Shown: positions 16,200 to 25,520 of the stretch, one piece after another | Position numbering within the stretch: the stretch's first letter is position 1 | How the letters are laid out: each line of letters begins with the position of its first letter | From: Sagittula marina | GTDB taxonomy: Bacteria > Pseudomonadota > Alphaproteobacteria > Rhodobacterales > Rhodobacteraceae | DNA length: 64,000 bases | Assembly (NCBI RefSeq): GCF_014196795.1 | Contig: NZ_JACIEJ010000010.1 | Span: 62,001 to 126,000, forward strand | Direction: 5' to 3' | Translations under genes and position numbers: made by a program | The notes under the pieces: model-generated | The model's input: only the letters and a program-made list of their open reading frames with translations | What the model was told of the DNA's origin: nothing | Databases searched by the model: none

Positions 16200-17254
16200 C
16201 CCCCAAAGACACCGGCGCCTTGCTGCAAATCCGCAATCTGGAAAAGCGGTTCGACGTGGACAGCGGATTTCTCGAAAGCCTGAAGTTTCGTGGCGGCAAA
16301 ATCGTGCGCGACACGACCTCCGTGCATGCGGTCAACGACATCTCCTTTGACATCGGTCGGGGGGAGGCCGTCTGCGTCGTGGGGGAATCCGGCTGTGGCA
16401 AATCCACCGTCGCACGCATGGTGGCCAACCTGCTGCAACCGTCTGGCGGCTCCATCACCTATGACGGCCAGCGGATCGATACGCTGAAAGGGCGCGACCT
16501 GCTGCCCATTCGCAAGAAGATCCAGATGGTGTTCCAGAACCCTTACGCCTCGCTCAACCCCCGCATGACCATCGGGCAGACGCTGGAAGAGCCGACGAAG
16601 TATCATAACCCGGACGCCAATGCAGGAGAGGTGCGCGACAAGGTCGCCGCCGTGATGAAATCCGTGGGCGTCGATCCCAACTGGGCGGCGCGCTATTCGC
16701 ATGAGTTGTCCGGCGGCCAGCGTCAGCGCATCGCCATTGCCCGCGCCCTGACCGTGGACCCGGAGTTCATCGTGGCGGACGAGCCGATCTCGGCGCTGGA
16801 CGTGTCGATTCAGGCGCAGGTTCTGAACCTGATGCTGGAGATGCAGGAAAAGCACGACATCACCTATCTGTTCATTACCCACGACCTGTCCGTGGTGGAA
16901 CATTTCGGCACAAAGGTCGTCGTGCTGTATCTCGGCTCCATCTGCGAAGTGGCTGACACCCGCACGCTGTTCGCCGCGCCAAAGCATCCCTACACCAAGG
17001 CGCTGCTCTCCGCCGTGCCGCAGCTCAAGGATGACAAGCCGAATCACATTCGCCTCAAGGGTGAGATCCCGACGCCGATCAACCTGCCCTCAGGGTGCCC
17101 GTTCCAGACGCGCTGCCCCATGGCCAACGAAAGATGCCGCGTCGAAAAGCCCGCAAGCGTCACCCAACCCGACGGAAGCCTTGTGGCCTGCCACGCGGTC
17201 GAAGAGGGTCGAACGGAACCAGGGATTGAGTCGGGTGTAAAGGAGGCCGTCTAA
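16196..17254 (+). CDS. Peptide ABC transporter ATP-binding protein, DppF type
   Basis: A 352-aa ATPase completing the first transporter. Walker A is GESGCGKST, signature LSGGQRQR, Walker B FIVADEPISALD; the C-terminal extension has GCPFQTRCPMANERC. Compared with DppD it has an insert before Walker A (about 25-45), as is common in DppF proteins. It overlaps DppD by 4 bp (ATGA). The end of the gene carries a perfect AAGGAGG that serves the following LysR gene, so the regulator is probably translated from the same mRNA. Confidence 0.93.
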   Translation: MTPKDTGALLQIRNLEKRFDVDSGFLESLKFRGGKIVRDTTSVHAVNDISFDIGRGEAVCVVGESGCGKSTVARMVANLLQPSGGSITYDGQRIDTLKGRDLLPIRKKIQMVFQNPYASLNPRMTIGQTLEEPTKYHNPDANAGEVRDKVAAVMKSVGVDPNWAARYSHELSGGQRQRIAIARALTVDPEFIVADEPISALDVSIQAQVLNLMLEMQEKHDITYLFITHDLSVVEHFGTKVVVLYLGSICEVADTRTLFAAPKHPYTKALLSAVPQLKDDKPNHIRLKGEIPTPINLPSGCPFQTRCPMANERCRVEKPASVTQPDGSLVACHAVEEGRTEPGIESGVKEAV

Positions 17255-17255
17255 G

Positions 17256-18233
17256 GTGGAGTTCAACTGGCTCAGGGATTTTATCGCACTCACCGCCACG
17301 CAGAGTTTCTCTCGCGCAGCCGAAGAGCGCCATGTCAGCCAGCCTGCCTTCTCACGCCGGATCCGCGCGTTGGAGGCGGCTATTGGCGCGACGCTTATCA
17401 ACCGCGAAACGCTGCCCCTGTCACTGACCCCCGCCGGTGAGATTTTTCACGATCAGGCCGTGGCGATGCTTGGCCGGTTGGAAGAAACCATCGAGCGCTG
17501 TCAGGCGGCAGAGGTGGAGGACGAGAACCTGATCCGCCTTGCCGCGTCCCAGTCGCTGTACACCACCTACCATGGCCGACACATTCAGCCGCACGCCGAC
17601 ACCGGCGCGCTGTCCGTGGACCTTGGCGCGGTGGACTGGCCCGCCGAAAAATTCGCAGCCTCGCTGGTGTCCGGCAGCGTCGATCTGGTGATGGTCTACT
17701 GGCACCCGGCGCTGCAATTTCTGCGGCCGCTCGATCAGGGCGGGTTTGAACACATCACGCTGGCAAAGGACCGCTTCAGCCCGGTGTCGAAACCGGATGA
17801 GGCGGGGCAACCACAGTTCCGCCTGCCGGGGGACAAGACCCGCGCGCCGTTGATTTCCTACGGCTCGGCCTCTGTGCTGCGGCCCATCGTGGATGACATC
17901 CTGCAACGTCACGAAGGCATAGCCAACACGCTGCTTGTCAGCCAGAACGCGCTGTCCTCTTCGGTCAAGGCATTGATTTCCGAAGGGTTTGGCCTTGGCT
18001 GGTTGCCGCGCCGGTTTTGCGCCGCAGAGTTGGAGGCCGGCGCGCTGGTGCCCGCCGGGGATGCGCGGTTCGAGGCCGACATGGAAATCCGCGTCTACCG
18101 CCGCCGAGACAATCACAAACCAAAACTGGACCACGTCTGGAACGCCCTACGTGCGTCAGGCAATGGACCGGCTTCTGGCGCCACGTCACATGCGAATGTG
18201 ACGCCGCTACACGCTACGAAAACAGGGAGTTAA
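17256..18233 (+). CDS. LysR-family transcriptional regulator between two peptide operons
   Basis: A 325-aa LysR regulator. The N-terminal winged helix-turn-helix is seen in FSRAAEERHVSQPAFSRRIRALE (about 19-41), and the effector domain follows. The GTG start at 17256 is set by AAGGAGG ten bases upstream, inside the end of the preceding ATPase gene. It is flanked by an ATPase gene 1 bp before and a binding-protein gene 3 bp after, so it is embedded within a co-directional run of peptide-transport genes and may regulate one or both transporters. The effector is unknown. Confidence 0.9.
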   Translation: MEFNWLRDFIALTATQSFSRAAEERHVSQPAFSRRIRALEAAIGATLINRETLPLSLTPAGEIFHDQAVAMLGRLEETIERCQAAEVEDENLIRLAASQSLYTTYHGRHIQPHADTGALSVDLGAVDWPAEKFAASLVSGSVDLVMVYWHPALQFLRPLDQGGFEHITLAKDRFSPVSKPDEAGQPQFRLPGDKTRAPLISYGSASVLRPIVDDILQRHEGIANTLLVSQNALSSSVKALISEGFGLGWLPRRFCAAELEAGALVPAGDARFEADMEIRVYRRRDNHKPKLDHVWNALRASGNGPASGATSHANVTPLHATKTGS

Positions 18234-18236
18234 AGA

Positions 18237-19859
18237 ATGAAGACAACACGTCTCACACTGGCCGCGCTTATCGGCTCCACCATGTTGACCACCGCGGTCT
18301 TTGCCGCCGATGTGCCCGAGGGCACGACGCTGGCCGACGACCAGACCTACACCTACCGGGTGCTGGACGAATACGACAGCCTCGACCCCCAGCTGCTGGA
18401 AGGCGTCGACAGCTCCACCGTGGCGCGCGACCTGTTCGAGGGGCTCTACAACCTGGATGCCAAAGGCGACATCGTACCGGGCGTCGCGCTGAGCCATGAG
18501 GTCTCCGACGACAACCTCACCTACACCTTCACCCTGCGCGACGATGCCAAATGGTCCGACGGCAAGCCCGTCACCGCCGGCGACTTCGTCTATGCGTGGA
18601 AGCGGGCAGTGGCGCCGGAAACGGCCTCCCCCTATGCGTGGTACATGGAACTCATGTCCATCGACGGCGCGGCTGACATCATCGCAGGCGAGGCGGATCC
18701 CGACACGCTCGCGGTCAAGGCGCTGGATGACACCACGCTTGAGGTCACCCTGTCCAAGCCGCTGCCGTATTTTGCCGACATGGTGGCCCACACCACCGTG
18801 TTTCCCGCGCCGAAGTGGGCGATCGAGGAGCACGGCCAGGACTGGACCCGTCCCGGCAACATGGTCAGCAATGGCGCCTATGTCCTGACCGAACACGTCC
18901 AGAAGGAACGCCTCGTACGTGAGCGCAGCGACACCTACTGGGACAATGACAACACGGTGATCGAAAAGGTCGTTGCGCTGGTCATCGGGGATGAGAACCA
19001 GGCCCTGACCCGCTACAAGGCCGGCGAACTGGACAAGACCGACATCCCCGCCGGTCAGTACCCAAATCTGAAAGAAGAGCTGCCAGACGAAGCCTACGCC
19101 GTGCCGCGTCTGTGCAACTACTACTTCAGCTTCAACCTGTCCGATCAGGGGCCCGAGGCCTTCAAGGACGAGCGCGTGCGCAAGGCGCTTGCGCTGGCCA
19201 TCGACCGCGATGTGATCGTGGATGCGGTCCTGAAGGGCGGCCAGTTCCCCGCCTACAACTTCACCCCCGCCGCCACCAATGGCTTTGAGATGCCGGACAT
19301 CGATTACGCCGACATGACGCAGGCAGAGCGTGACCAGATGGCGATGGATCTGATGAACGAGGCGGGCTACGGCAAGGGCGGAGAGCCGCTGGAATTCTCC
19401 TACCTGTACAACACGTCGGAAAGCCACAAGCAGATCGCCATCGTCGCCACCCAGATGTGGAAGCAGAAGCTGGGCGCGCAGGTGACGCTGGACAACCAGG
19501 AATGGAAGGTCTTCCTCGAAAACCGGGGCAACCAGAACTATGACATGGCGCGCGGCGCATGGTGTGGCGACTACAACGAAGCCTCCACCTTCCTTGATCT
19601 GCTCGCGTCGAGCTCCGGTTACAACGATGCGAAGTACTCCAACGACCGCGTCGATGAGCTGCTGACCGAGGCGAAATCCTCGCATGACACCACGCCGCTT
19701 TATACCGAGATCGAACAGATCCTCGCCGAGGACATGCCGGTGATCCCGGTCTACCACTACTCTGTCAACATGTTGCTGAAGGACGACCTGAAGGGTTGGC
19801 CGATGGAGAACGTGATGCAAAAAATGTACTCGAAGGACTTCTACAAAGTCGCCGAGTGA
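18237..19859 (+). CDS. Oligopeptide ABC transporter, periplasmic substrate-binding protein (OppA-like)
   Basis: A 540-aa family 5 binding protein. A signal peptide of about 23 residues ends TAVFA before ADVPEG. The mature part resembles OppA/MppA more than DppA: L-D-E-Y-D-S-L-D-P-Q near the start and RDDAKWSDGKPVTAGDFVYA at about 100. It heads the second transporter operon, with a 60-bp gap and hairpin before its permease. OppA-type proteins accept longer or more varied peptides than DppA, so the two systems may differ in range. Confidence 0.92.
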   Translation: MKTTRLTLAALIGSTMLTTAVFAADVPEGTTLADDQTYTYRVLDEYDSLDPQLLEGVDSSTVARDLFEGLYNLDAKGDIVPGVALSHEVSDDNLTYTFTLRDDAKWSDGKPVTAGDFVYAWKRAVAPETASPYAWYMELMSIDGAADIIAGEADPDTLAVKALDDTTLEVTLSKPLPYFADMVAHTTVFPAPKWAIEEHGQDWTRPGNMVSNGAYVLTEHVQKERLVRERSDTYWDNDNTVIEKVVALVIGDENQALTRYKAGELDKTDIPAGQYPNLKEELPDEAYAVPRLCNYYFSFNLSDQGPEAFKDERVRKALALAIDRDVIVDAVLKGGQFPAYNFTPAATNGFEMPDIDYADMTQAERDQMAMDLMNEAGYGKGGEPLEFSYLYNTSESHKQIAIVATQMWKQKLGAQVTLDNQEWKVFLENRGNQNYDMARGAWCGDYNEASTFLDLLASSSGYNDAKYSNDRVDELLTEAKSSHDTTPLYTEIEQILAEDMPVIPVYHYSVNMLLKDDLKGWPMENVMQKMYSKDFYKVAE

Positions 19860-19867
19860 TACCGGTT

Positions 19868-19893
19868 GCCGCCCCCTGATGCGCGGGGGCGGC
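19868..19893 (+). repeat. Intercistronic GC-rich stem-loop, second peptide operon
   Basis: GCCGCCCCC (19868-19876) and GGGGGCGGC (19885-19893) form a perfect 9-bp stem with an 8-base loop between the binding-protein and permease genes. It has no T-run. Its position matches the stem-loop in the first peptide operon, suggesting the same role in setting subunit ratio. Confidence 0.65.
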
Positions 19894-19919
19894 TCCTCCC
19901 TGACCGATAGGTTCCCGTC

Positions 19920-20852
19920 ATGCTGCAATACACGTTCCGCCGCACCATTGCGGTGCTGCCGACGATCCTGTGTCTGATCGTCATCTGTTTCTTCTTGATG
20001 CGGCTGGCGCCGGGCGGTCCGTTCACCTCCGAACGGCCCCTGCCCCCGGCGATCATGGCCAATGTGCTGGAACGCTACGGCCTTGATCAGCCGCTGTATG
20101 TGCAGCTTTTCACGTATCTGAAGAACATCTTCTTCAATTTTGATTTTGGCCCCAGCTTTGCGCAGCGGGACCGCGATGTGAACGATATCATCGCCGCGGG
20201 CTTCCCGGTGACGCTGACTTACGGCTTCTGGTCTGCGGTGTTCGTCCTCGTGCTGGGGATTCCACTGGGTGTCATCGCCGCGCTGCGCCAGAACAGTTTC
20301 TGGGACTACGTGATGACCGGCTTTGCCATCTTCAGCCAGATCTTCCCGAACTTTGTGCTTGCGCCGCTGATGGTGCTGACCTTCACGCTGGCGCTTGGGC
20401 TGCTGCCCGGCGGAGGCTGGAACGGCGGTCAATGGGAATACGTCGTGATGCCCGCCGTGGCGCTTGGCACCTCGTATCTGGCCAACGTCGCCCGCATCAC
20501 GCGGTCCTCGCTGCTCGAGGTGCTGGGCTCGCCCTACATCCGCACCGCGCGGGCGAAAGGCCTGCCGGAACGCACCATCATGATCCGTCACGCGTTGAAG
20601 CCCACGCTGCTGCCGGTGATTTCCTACATGTCGCCTGTGTTCGTCTACATGATCACGGGATCAGTCTTCATCGACGTGTTTTTCAGCACCGGCGGCATCG
20701 GGCAAAGCTTTATCGACGCGGCCTATACCCGCGATTACTCGGTCATCCTTGGCCTTGCGATCCTGTATTCCGTGCTGACCTTCGTGCTCAACCTCGCGGT
20801 GGATCTGGCCTACGCCGCCATTGACCCCAAAGTCCGGAGTGGCCTGAAATGA
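19920..20852 (+). CDS. Oligopeptide ABC transporter permease, OppB type
   Basis: A 310-aa integral membrane permease with the OppB N-terminus L-Q-Y-T-F-R-R-T, the early R-L-A-P-G-G-P-F loop diagnostic of this family, and the EAA-type loop YIRTARAKGLPERTIMIRHA at about 215-235. It overlaps the next permease by 4 bp. It forms the pore with the OppC-type subunit. Confidence 0.93.
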   Translation: MLQYTFRRTIAVLPTILCLIVICFFLMRLAPGGPFTSERPLPPAIMANVLERYGLDQPLYVQLFTYLKNIFFNFDFGPSFAQRDRDVNDIIAAGFPVTLTYGFWSAVFVLVLGIPLGVIAALRQNSFWDYVMTGFAIFSQIFPNFVLAPLMVLTFTLALGLLPGGGWNGGQWEYVVMPAVALGTSYLANVARITRSSLLEVLGSPYIRTARAKGLPERTIMIRHALKPTLLPVISYMSPVFVYMITGSVFIDVFFSTGGIGQSFIDAAYTRDYSVILGLAILYSVLTFVLNLAVDLAYAAIDPKVRSGLK

Positions 20853-21823
20853 CCAACACACAGACCACAGACAGCCCCGAAAACCATCCGCGCACCGCCT
20901 TTGGCGCGCGCCGCCAGTTTGAACAGGCCGAGCTTGCCGCCGCCGAAGAGATGATCACAAACCGATCGTTCTGGGCGGATGCGCGGCGGCGATTCTTCAA
21001 GAACCGCATGGCCATGATCGGCTGCGTCTTCCTGCTGGCGATCTTTCTGTTCGCGATCTTTGGCGGGCTGTTCGCGCAGTACAACATCGAGGAAATCGAC
21101 TGGAGCCTGCTGGGCAACGTCGAAACCGAAGGCGGCCCGCGTCTGGACAACGGACACTGGTTCGGCGTCGACGAACTCGGCCGCGACCTTTACGCCCGCG
21201 TTGTGCAGGGCACGCGCGTTTCGCTTATGGTGGGGTTCCTCGCCGGTGTGGCGGCGGTGCTGATCGGATCGTGTTTCGGCGCCATCGCCGGGTATTACGG
21301 CGGACGCACCGACCAGATCATCATGGCGGCCTACAACATCACCCTGTCGATCCCCTACATCATCTTCTTCGTGGTCTGGCAGGCGTTCTTTGGCCGGTCG
21401 GTCACGCAGATGATCCTCGTGATGATCCTCATCAACTGGACCGCCGGGCTGCTGATCACGCGGGGTCAGGTCATGACCCTGAAAAACCGTGAATTTGTCG
21501 ATGCCGCCCGCATGATGGGGCTGTCGGATTTCAAGATCATCGCCCGCCATATCCTGCCCAACATGCTGTGGGTGATCGTGATCTATACCTCCATCACCAT
21601 CCCCGACGCGATCATGATGGAAAGCCTGGTGAGCTTCCTCGGCGTGGGCATTCAGGAACCGCAGACCTCATGGGGCGCGCTGATTTCCGAAGGTGCCTCG
21701 ACCATGACCTACGGCACGCTCTGGCAGCTTTTGTTCCCGGCGCTGTTTTTCGCGGTGAACCAGATTTCGCTTTACTACATCGGGGACGGGCTGCGCGACG
21801 CGCTGGACCCGAAGGAACGCTAA
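20849..21823 (+). CDS. Oligopeptide ABC transporter permease, OppC type
   Basis: A 324-aa OppC-type permease. It has a longer soluble N-terminal arm (about 50 residues, rich in Glu, Ala and Arg) before the first helix, the loop HWFGVDELGRDLYARVVQGT, and the EAA region FVDAARMMGLSDFKIIARHI. The stop codon is immediately followed by the ATG of the first ATPase at 21824. Confidence 0.93.
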   Translation: MTNTQTTDSPENHPRTAFGARRQFEQAELAAAEEMITNRSFWADARRRFFKNRMAMIGCVFLLAIFLFAIFGGLFAQYNIEEIDWSLLGNVETEGGPRLDNGHWFGVDELGRDLYARVVQGTRVSLMVGFLAGVAAVLIGSCFGAIAGYYGGRTDQIIMAAYNITLSIPYIIFFVVWQAFFGRSVTQMILVMILINWTAGLLITRGQVMTLKNREFVDAARMMGLSDFKIIARHILPNMLWVIVIYTSITIPDAIMMESLVSFLGVGIQEPQTSWGALISEGASTMTYGTLWQLLFPALFFAVNQISLYYIGDGLRDALDPKER

Positions 21824-22786
21824 ATGACCCTACTCTCCGTTGAAAACCTCTCGATCCAGTTCGAGACACCCGATGGTCTGGTCCATGCTGTCAACGACGT
21901 GTCGTTTCAGATTGGCCGGGGCGAGACGCAGGCGCTGGTGGGCGAGTCCGGCTCCGGCAAGTCACAGATCGCGCTGTCAATCCTTGGGCTGCTGGCAAAG
22001 AACGCCCGCACCTCGGGCAAGATCCTGTACAACGGGCGCGACCTGCTGGCCATGTCGACGCGCGAGCTGAACAAGATCCGGGCCAAGGAGATCGCCATGA
22101 TCTTTCAGGACCCGATGAGCTCTCTCAACCCCTACATGACCATTGAACGGCAGCTGAACGAAAGCCTCGAGCTGCACGAAGGACTGAAAGGCGACGCCGC
22201 CCGCCAGCGCGTCATCGAGGTCATGGATGCCGTCCAGATCCCCGACGCAAAGAACCGGCTGCGCAGCTATCCGCACGAGTTTTCCGGCGGGATGCGCCAG
22301 CGGATCGTGATCGCCATGGCGCTGCTGTGCAACCCCAAGCTGATCCTTGCGGATGAGCCGACGACCGCGCTTGACGTGACGGTGCAGGCGCAGATCATGC
22401 GGCTGCTCGAAGACATCCGGCGCGATTTCGACACGTCCATCCTGTTGATCACCCATGATCTGGGCGTGGTGGCCGGGGCCTGCGAAGACACGCTGGTGCT
22501 GTATTCCGGAAAGGTGATGGAGCGCGCAGGAACCCGCGCGCTGTTCGCTGAACCGCAACACCCTTACACGCGCGGCCTGCTGCGCGCCGTGCCCAACATC
22601 CATGACGACGACGGCGAGCTGCACGCCATTCCCGGCCAGCCGCCCAATACCATGCGCGCGCTGACGGGCTGTCCCTTTGCGCCGCGCTGCGTCGATGCGG
22701 TGGACGCCTGTTTTGCCACCGTCCCTGAGCTGACCGGCGAGACGCGTCAACGCGCCTGCATCCGCCCGGTGGAGGAGCTGACATGA
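21824..22786 (+). CDS. Oligopeptide ABC transporter ATP-binding protein, OppD type
   Basis: A 320-aa ATPase with Walker A GESGSGKSQ, Q-loop FQDPMSSLNP, signature FSGGMRQR, Walker B LILADEPTTALD and switch His in THDLG. The C-terminal extension contains GCPFAPRCVDAVDAC. It begins directly after the OppC stop and overlaps the next ATPase by 4 bp, so the two are translated together and likely form the heterodimer. Confidence 0.93.
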   Translation: MTLLSVENLSIQFETPDGLVHAVNDVSFQIGRGETQALVGESGSGKSQIALSILGLLAKNARTSGKILYNGRDLLAMSTRELNKIRAKEIAMIFQDPMSSLNPYMTIERQLNESLELHEGLKGDAARQRVIEVMDAVQIPDAKNRLRSYPHEFSGGMRQRIVIAMALLCNPKLILADEPTTALDVTVQAQIMRLLEDIRRDFDTSILLITHDLGVVAGACEDTLVLYSGKVMERAGTRALFAEPQHPYTRGLLRAVPNIHDDDGELHAIPGQPPNTMRALTGCPFAPRCVDAVDACFATVPELTGETRQRACIRPVEELT

Positions 22787-23766
22787 CCTTGCTCTCTGTG
22801 CGTGATCTGCACGTCGATTTCACCATCACCAACTCCGCGCCCTGGCCGTGGCAGACCCCGGACAAGGTGCGCGCCGTCAACGGTGTCACCTTTGATCTGG
22901 CGGCGGGCAAGACTCTTGGCATCGTCGGGGAATCCGGCTGTGGCAAATCCACCCTCATCCGCGCTATCGCCGGTCTGGCCACGCCGACCGGCGGCACCGT
23001 GCATCTGGACGGCAAGCAGGTGAATTACCTCGACCGCCGCAATGTGCTCGATCTGCGGCGCAATGTGCAGATGATCTTTCAGGACCCGGTGGCCTCGCTC
23101 AACCCGCGCATGACCGTGCAGCAAACCATCGAAGAGCCGATCCGCCAGTTCTTTCCGAAACGCTCTGCCGCCGATCGCAAGGCCCGCGTGACCGAACTGC
23201 TGGATCGCGTCGGCATCCCGCAGCGCAATGCCAACCGCTACCCGCACGAGTTCTCCGGCGGGCAATGCCAGCGGATCGGCATCGCCCGTGCGCTGGCTGC
23301 GGAGCCGCGCCTGCTGCTGTGTGACGAACCTGTCTCCGCGCTTGATGTCTCCATCCAGGCGCAGGTGATGAACCTCTTGCGCGACCTGCAACGCGAAATG
23401 AACCTGACGCTGATCTTTGTCGCGCATGACATCGGCATCGTGCGCCATATCTCCGACGACGTGCTGGTGATGTACCTTGGCGGCATGATGGAGCTGGGAC
23501 GCGCCCGCGATGTTGTCCGCAACGCCCAGCATCCGTACACGCAGGCGCTGCTGTCGGCGGTGCCTGTGCCCGACCCGGACGTTAAGGTGATTCCCCAGAT
23601 TCTCACCGGCGATCTGCCCTCTCCGCTGAATCTGCCGAAGGGCTGCTTCTTTCAGGGGCGCTGTCCGCACGCCGTCGCGGCCTGTGCCGACGCCCGCCCG
23701 GCGCTTCGCGACATAAACGGCGCGCAGGTGGCGTGCATCCGTGCTGAAGAAGTCGTTGCAAACTAA
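22783..23766 (+). CDS. Oligopeptide ABC transporter ATP-binding protein, OppF type
   Basis: A 327-aa ATPase, last gene of the second peptide operon. Walker A GESGCGKST, Q-loop FQDPVASLNP, signature FSGGQCQR (with Cys in place of the more usual Arg), Walker B LLLCDEPVSALD. The C-terminal Cys-rich segment is GCFFQGRCPHAVAAC. The stop is followed by about 45 bp and then the FMN riboswitch, so transcription probably ends or is re-set here, although no clear terminator is visible. Confidence 0.92.
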   Translation: MTLLSVRDLHVDFTITNSAPWPWQTPDKVRAVNGVTFDLAAGKTLGIVGESGCGKSTLIRAIAGLATPTGGTVHLDGKQVNYLDRRNVLDLRRNVQMIFQDPVASLNPRMTVQQTIEEPIRQFFPKRSAADRKARVTELLDRVGIPQRNANRYPHEFSGGQCQRIGIARALAAEPRLLLCDEPVSALDVSIQAQVMNLLRDLQREMNLTLIFVAHDIGIVRHISDDVLVMYLGGMMELGRARDVVRNAQHPYTQALLSAVPVPDPDVKVIPQILTGDLPSPLNLPKGCFFQGRCPHAVAACADARPALRDINGAQVACIRAEEVVAN

Positions 23767-23812
23767 TCATTTCAGGGCTGGATTTTCGATTTTGGATATG
23801 TATGTTCAGGCT

Positions 23813-23943
<131 letters not shown>

Positions 23944-24018
23944 CGACGGACGGCGGGTTTACCCCTGTCGTGCGGCCGGAAGCCTTGGGACCTTTTGTAT
24001 CCAACGGAGGGTTCCGAC

Positions 24019-24492
24019 ATGACCGACTACAGCACCAAACGCATCGCCTTCATCCGTGCCAGCTGGCACGCCGATATCGTTCACCGCGCGCACGACGGTT
24101 TCCTCGCCGAGGCGAAGACCAAGCTGCCCGGCGCGAAAGTGGACGCCTACGACGTGCCCGGCGCGTTTGAAATGCCCCTGCTGGCCAAGCGCCTCGCCCA
24201 GACCGGCAAGTATGACGCCGTGGTCGCCGCCGCCTTTGTCGTCGATGGCGGGATCTACCGTCACGATTTCGTCTCCGATGCCGTGGTCAAAGGTCTGATG
24301 GACGCGCAGATGACCACCGATGTGCCGGTCTTTTCAGTCTCGCTGACGCCGCACAACTATCAGGAAACTGAACTGCTCACCAATTTCTACCGCGAGCATT
24401 TCGTGACCAAAGGGGCCGAGGCAGCCAATGCCGTGCGCGGCGTCTTTGACATTGCCCTGCCCGGTCCCGACCTCGCCGTGGTCAACGGGTGA
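24019..24492 (+). CDS. ribH2: 6,7-dimethyl-8-ribityllumazine synthase, type II
   Basis: A 157-aa lumazine synthase. It condenses 5-amino-6-ribitylaminouracil with 3,4-dihydroxy-2-butanone 4-phosphate, the penultimate step of riboflavin synthesis. The active-site block reads VVDGGIYRHDFVSDAV, with the catalytic His in RHDF; this DGGIYRHDF form marks the type II (RibH2, decameric) group known in rhizobia and relatives. ATG 24019 follows GGAGGG. The gene stands alone under the FMN riboswitch, and its 3' end overlaps the convergent phosphopantetheinyl transferase by 11 bp. Confidence 0.93.
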   Translation: MTDYSTKRIAFIRASWHADIVHRAHDGFLAEAKTKLPGAKVDAYDVPGAFEMPLLAKRLAQTGKYDAVVAAAFVVDGGIYRHDFVSDAVVKGLMDAQMTTDVPVFSVSLTPHNYQETELLTNFYREHFVTKGAEAANAVRGVFDIALPGPDLAVVNG

Positions 24493-25210
24493 TCCAATGG
24501 GCCCCCGGTGCCGCTGGGGGCTTGTCTTTCCCGTCCCGGGGTGGCGCGTTTGCGGTTTTGCACAACGCGCTGACCTGATCGTAGAGACGGATTTGCGCGC
24601 CGGGCGCTTGTTCCAGCGCGAACACCACCATGATGTGTCCTTGGCAGTGCGACACGCAGCCGTGGATTTGCTGCAACGGCGGCAGAGGCGCGGTGCTTGT
24701 GAGCAGCCGCGCTGTCACTTGGGCCCCAAGCACGGAAATTCCGACCTCCGGGAAATCGAGAAAGACGCCCGTCAACGGGTACCACATCTTGTAGAACGCT
24801 TCTTTCGCCGCGAAGATAAGTGTGGTGTCGCTGCCGACCGGATCATCGCCTGGGCCATAGATCGTGTCTCGCAGGCCATCCGGCACCGCACCTTGCGGCT
24901 CGATATCAACGCCGATTGAACGCAGGGCGGACGTCTTGCCGACCATCACCGCGCAAAGCTGGTCGCTGTGGCTGATTGACCCGCAGAAACCCGCGGGCCA
25001 GATCGGAGATCTGTCGGGGTGACGCCCCACAAACGGGTCAGCGCAGCCCATATGACACAGCGCATTTTCGGCCAGACTGCGCCCGGTCAGAAATTCGTGG
25101 CGCCGCTTTTCCACGCCCGAGACCTCGTAGCGGTCCATGTCCGGGGCAAAACTGGCGCGGATCGGCCCGACGCGGCAACTGGCCTCTGCTGTGTCAGACG
25201 AAATATCCAT
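24482..25210 (-). CDS. 4'-phosphopantetheinyl transferase, Sfp/EntD type
   Basis: A 242-aa enzyme that moves the phosphopantetheine arm from CoA to a conserved Ser on carrier proteins. The metal-binding motif GVDIEP (about residue 107) and the FAAKEAFYKMWYP block (about 140) are the two hallmarks; the EntD-like N-terminal region with RRHEFLTGR is also present. The start at 25210 (MDISSD) is chosen because upstream residues are not family-like. Such enzymes activate siderophore, polyketide or stand-alone carriers, so the ACP at 2526 is a candidate substrate in this window. Confidence 0.87.
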   Translation of the reverse strand: MDISSDTAEASCRVGPIRASFAPDMDRYEVSGVEKRRHEFLTGRSLAENALCHMGCADPFVGRHPDRSPIWPAGFCGSISHSDQLCAVMVGKTSALRSIGVDIEPQGAVPDGLRDTIYGPGDDPVGSDTTLIFAAKEAFYKMWYPLTGVFLDFPEVGISVLGAQVTARLLTSTAPLPPLQQIHGCVSHCQGHIMVVFALEQAPGAQIRLYDQVSALCKTANAPPRDGKDKPPAAPGAHWITR

Positions 25211-25478
25211 GACGCATATTAGAACCCGGAGAGAGCCGCGCGCAAGCCGGCCCGCCTGACAGGGGCTGCCCCAAGACGCAGCGTGGCGCTCAAGGTTATA
25301 CGCACCCATGAGGCACCTCCAAGCGCCCCAAGCCCTGCCCTCAGTTCCGATCACGAGGCATCCGCGGGGCGAAACGTGCGGGGTCGTACACGGATTGCGC
25401 ACTGCGGACATGGGGCTGCGCCAGCTTGCGACCAACCTCCGATTGCGCCGCCGGTTCGCATCCTGTAAGCCCGCGCGC
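25211..25478. other. Divergent intergenic region upstream of the queuosine genes
   Basis: About 270 bp between the phosphopantetheinyl transferase and the preQ1 riboswitch. It must hold promoters for both directions. I see no gene and no strong promoter hexamers in it. Confidence 0.4.
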
Positions 25479-25514
25479 AACCGGTCGCAGCCCACCCGGT
25501 CAACAAAACAAGGG
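25479..25514 (+). promoter_or_regulatory. PreQ1-I riboswitch (Tte-like, type II)
   Basis: P1 is ACCGG (25480-25484) with CCGGT (25496-25500); the loop holds TCGCAGCCCAC and the A-rich tail CAACAAAACAAGGG (25501-25514). The CGGTCGCAG loop start and the ACAAAACAAGGG tail closely match the well-studied Thermoanaerobacter preQ1 aptamer. The tail GGG can pair with the loop Cs to form the H-type pseudoknot and is also the ribosome-binding site, seven bases before the queC start. PreQ1 binding should therefore block translation initiation. Confidence 0.9.
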
Positions 25515-25520
25515 ATACAC

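Noticed and set aside
18207-20591. 794-codon open frame on the minus strand
   Set aside because: It is antisense to the OppA-like and OppB-like genes, spans their intergenic hairpin and shows no motif.
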